A DNA stretch of 7,876 bases. It comes from Coriobacteriaceae bacterium. GTDB taxonomy: Bacteria; Actinomycetota; Coriobacteriia; Coriobacteriales; Eggerthellaceae. Below the pieces are notes generated by a model, which saw nothing but the letters and a program-made list of their open reading frames with translations, did no database searches and was not told the DNA's origin. Positions 6,725 through 7,876 of this stretch are shown here, one piece after another (the first letter of the stretch is position 1; every line of letters begins with the position of its first letter). The DNA lies in assembly GCA_015062635.1 (NCBI GenBank), contig SUUF01000095.1, positions 1 to 7,876 of the forward strand, written 5' to 3'. The position numbers were made by a program, and so were the translations under genes.

Positions 6725-7648
6725 TCACCGGCCCTTCCGCTTGATGATGCGTTTCAGGATGAGCCTGCCCACGGCGATGCCCGCGCCGGCACCGGCGACC
6801 TTTTGCGCTGTCTTGTCCTGCGACAGCGAGGCGAATGCGGCCACCGGGTCGACTTCCAGGCCGCTTCGAACCACCTGCGGTGCGGTCTTCGCCGAGGCCA
6901 CGGCGTTGCTCGCCCATTGCGTGGCCTTGCCTTGGGCGTTCGGTATGGGCTCGTCGATCGCGGCGCCAAGGCGCACGGTGGCGGGCTTGCCCGACTTCAC
7001 GGCGATGGCAGCCTCGATCTCCTCGACCTTTCGCGCGCCCAAACGCGCGCGGGCGCCGATTTCCTCGAAGATCTCGGGCTCGATGGAGCTGCCGTTCTCC
7101 AGCACCTTGTCGACGATGTTACGCACGGCCTCGCGGTTCTGGACGTTCTGCATGTCCATGCCCACCATGCCGCGTTCCATCATCTTGGGGGCGTTGCCCA
7201 TGTCTTGCAGCAGATGACCGCTGGCCAGGTTGTATTTGGCGGCGAGGTACTGTTCGTTCGAGCGGCCATGGGCGCGCACGCCGTCGATGAACAGGTCATC
7301 GAACAGGTCGCTCTCACGCACCGGCTTGTAGCCGGCGTCCTTCGAGGCGTGCCGCACCGCGCGCATGATGGCGGCGATGTCCACGTTCTGCGGGCACCGT
7401 GCCGTGCACACCGAGCATTGCGCGCAAATCCAAGGGGTTTTCGAACGAAGGGCCTCATCGACCAGGCCAAGCTGCAACAGGCGGATGACTTCACGCGGCA
7501 TGAGGTCCATGCCGTGCGCCATCGGGCAGCCGGCCGTGCATTTCCCGCATTGATAACAGTCCAGGAAGTCGACGCCAGCCTCGCGCGCAATCACATCCCG
7601 GGCACTGAAATCCGCTGCGGAAACCTGCGAAAGGTTCACAGTTCGCAT
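6725..7648 (-). CDS. hdrC: HdrC, dicluster 4Fe-4S subunit with C-terminal extension
   Basis: A 307-residue protein, the first gene of the operon. Residues 1-~185 match HdrC, the subunit that passes electrons from HdrA to HdrB through two 4Fe-4S clusters: C31-x2-C34-x2-C37-x3-C41P and C75-x2-C78-x2-C81-x3-C85P. The segment 87-185 is the usual helical HdrC region. HdrC is commonly around 190 residues. Here about 120 more residues follow: an acidic helical stretch with an Ala/Arg/Glu composition (190-215), a variable linker, and a C-terminal end with Gly/Ala-rich hydrophobic sequence (284-298) capped by basic residues (KRIIKRKGR at 299-307). That end is too short for a standard transmembrane helix but could touch a membrane or an acidic partner. 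The ATG at 7646-7648 has AGGAG at 7654-7658, 5 bases upstream, and puts the first ferredoxin motif at the expected distance from the N-terminus. Its stop lies 5 bases before hdrB. Confidence 0.93.
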   Translation of the reverse strand: MRTVNLSQVSAADFSARDVIAREAGVDFLDCYQCGKCTAGCPMAHGMDLMPREVIRLLQLGLVDEALRSKTPWICAQCSVCTARCPQNVDIAAIMRAVRHASKDAGYKPVRESDLFDDLFIDGVRAHGRSNEQYLAAKYNLASGHLLQDMGNAPKMMERGMVGMDMQNVQNREAVRNIVDKVLENGSSIEPEIFEEIGARARLGARKVEEIEAAIAVKSGKPATVRLGAAIDEPIPNAQGKATQWASNAVASAKTAPQVVRSGLEVDPVAAFASLSQDKTAQKVAGAGAGIAVGRLILKRIIKRKGR

Positions 7649-7751
7649 AGGGACTCCTGTCTTCCGACTAGCGGAGGCCGTCTCCTATGGCATCCGCCAA
7701 CGGTTGCTTTCCCCTATTTTCCCGTTCCCACGGCAAGAGGGTTGGATATTT

Positions 7752-7771
7752 CGGTTTTCGGCGCGAAACCG
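7752..7771. repeat. Imperfect inverted repeat in the hdrC leader
   Basis: Arms CGGTTT-(T)-CG and CG-AAACCG flank a 3-base centre GCG, giving 8 paired bases with one bulged T. It lies about 105 bases upstream of the hdrC start. It could be an operator for a dimeric regulator or, if transcribed, a leader hairpin. No U-tract follows on the minus strand, so it is not a typical terminator for that strand. Confidence 0.5.
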
Positions 7772-7813
7772 CGGGGCAGCGATTCGGTGGGAATTACGAC
7801 GGTACCCTGGTGG

Positions 7814-7865
7814 ATGAGTCAGAGTCGGCGGGCGTTCCCCCGACTCATTCACGAGAAATGAGTCA
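7814..7865. repeat. Cluster of ATGAGTC repeats with two alternative inverted repeats
   Basis: The heptamer ATGAGTC occurs three times: direct at 7814-7820 and 7858-7864 (both followed by A) and inverted at 7842-7848. The second and third form a perfect 8-base inverted repeat, GACTCATT (7842-7849) and AATGAGTC (7857-7864), with a 7-base spacer. Overlapping this, GAGTCGG (7822-7828) pairs with CCGACTC (7840-7846), and inside it GGG (7830-7832) pairs with CCC (7837-7839) around a CGTT loop with one bulged C. The first arrangement resembles a regulator operator; the second resembles a stable GC-rich hairpin, possibly the terminator of a gene beyond the right edge, but neither strand shows a following T-run. 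Confidence 0.6.
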
Positions 7866-7876
7866 AAGGAACGGGC

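Larger units (their letters stand above)
7649..7876. promoter_or_regulatory. Operon leader and probable promoter region, no gene seen
   Basis: These 228 bases upstream of hdrC contain no credible coding sequence. They are less GC-rich than the genes and hold several inverted repeats (listed separately), so they are the natural place for the operon promoter and control sites. A weak minus-strand sigma-70-like candidate is CTGACT at 7817-7822 and CGTAAT at 7793-7798 with 18 bases between. Each box matches only 4 of 6 consensus bases, so I do not assert it. If it is used, the leader would be about 140 bases and would include the hairpin at 7752-7771. Confidence 0.5.

Noticed and set aside
6720..6917. 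Upstream extension of the hdrB frame into hdrC (66 extra residues)
   Set aside because: The extra sequence is Arg/Gly-rich and out of frame with real hdrC coding; the conserved HdrB N-terminus begins at the ATG at 6717-6719.
5094..7217. Long plus-strand open frame (707 codons) opposite hdrB and hdrC
   Set aside because: It spans the antisense of two real genes and their junction, with no recognisable domain; a GC-bias shadow.
7822..7846. GC-rich hairpin as a rho-independent terminator
   Set aside because: The stem is good but no run of T follows on either strand, so it is recorded only as a repeat.
7685..7876. Minus-strand frame open from the right edge to a TAG at 7685-7687, possibly the end of an upstream gene
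   Set aside because: The translation has no family resemblance and an Arg/Asn/Pro-rich random look, and it covers the repeat-rich leader; chance openness is more likely.

Overview
The window is almost entirely one tightly packed operon on the minus strand. Transcription runs from about 7650 down to the left edge. It encodes a complete heterodisulfide-reductase-like electron-bifurcating complex with its NADH-dehydrogenase module. In order of transcription the genes are hdrC, hdrB, hdrA, flxD (MvhD-like), flxC, flxB and flxA. The last gene, flxA, runs off the left edge and lacks only its extreme C-terminus. This is the FlxABCD-HdrABC type of system known from anaerobic bacteria such as Desulfovibrio. 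I saw no mobile element, RNA gene, CRISPR array or pseudogene.

How the genes fit together, from family knowledge: FlxA carries FAD and a 2Fe-2S cluster and should oxidise NADH. The iron-sulfur proteins FlxB and FlxC and the MvhD-like FlxD should relay electrons to HdrA. HdrA carries the bifurcating FAD and many clusters, and would split electron pairs between a low-potential carrier (ferredoxin) and HdrBC. HdrB has two intact CCG cysteine motifs for the noncubane clusters that reduce a disulfide. The physiological disulfide (a CoM/CoB-like thiol pair, DsrC or another protein) cannot be read from this window.

The host is a high-GC strict anaerobe by inference. Codon third positions are mostly G or C, Shine-Dalgarno sequences are strong (AGGAGGTGAT type), and the iron-sulfur content is very high. 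My best guess is a member of Coriobacteriia/Eggerthellaceae; a sulfate-reducing or clostridial lineage is less likely. No phylogenetic marker is present to settle this.

Layout: 7649-7876 is a leader without a credible gene; it holds several inverted repeats and probably the operon promoter. 6725-7648 is hdrC, 5340-6719 hdrB, 3365-5347 hdrA, 2688-3377 flxD, 1831-2691 flxC, 820-1818 flxB and 1-827 flxA. Junctions are overlaps of 4, 8, 8 and 13 bases or gaps of 5 and 12 bases, so translation is probably coupled throughout.

The most unusual content is extra protein sequence on the Hdr subunits. HdrB has a tail of about 170 residues (charged helices, a Lys/Ala/Pro linker, and an Asp/Glu/His-rich end). 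HdrC has an extension of about 120 residues ending in a Gly/Ala-hydrophobic stretch and a basic tip. FlxD has about 80 unassigned N-terminal residues. HdrA has Asp in place of a cluster cysteine in one C-terminal ferredoxin motif.
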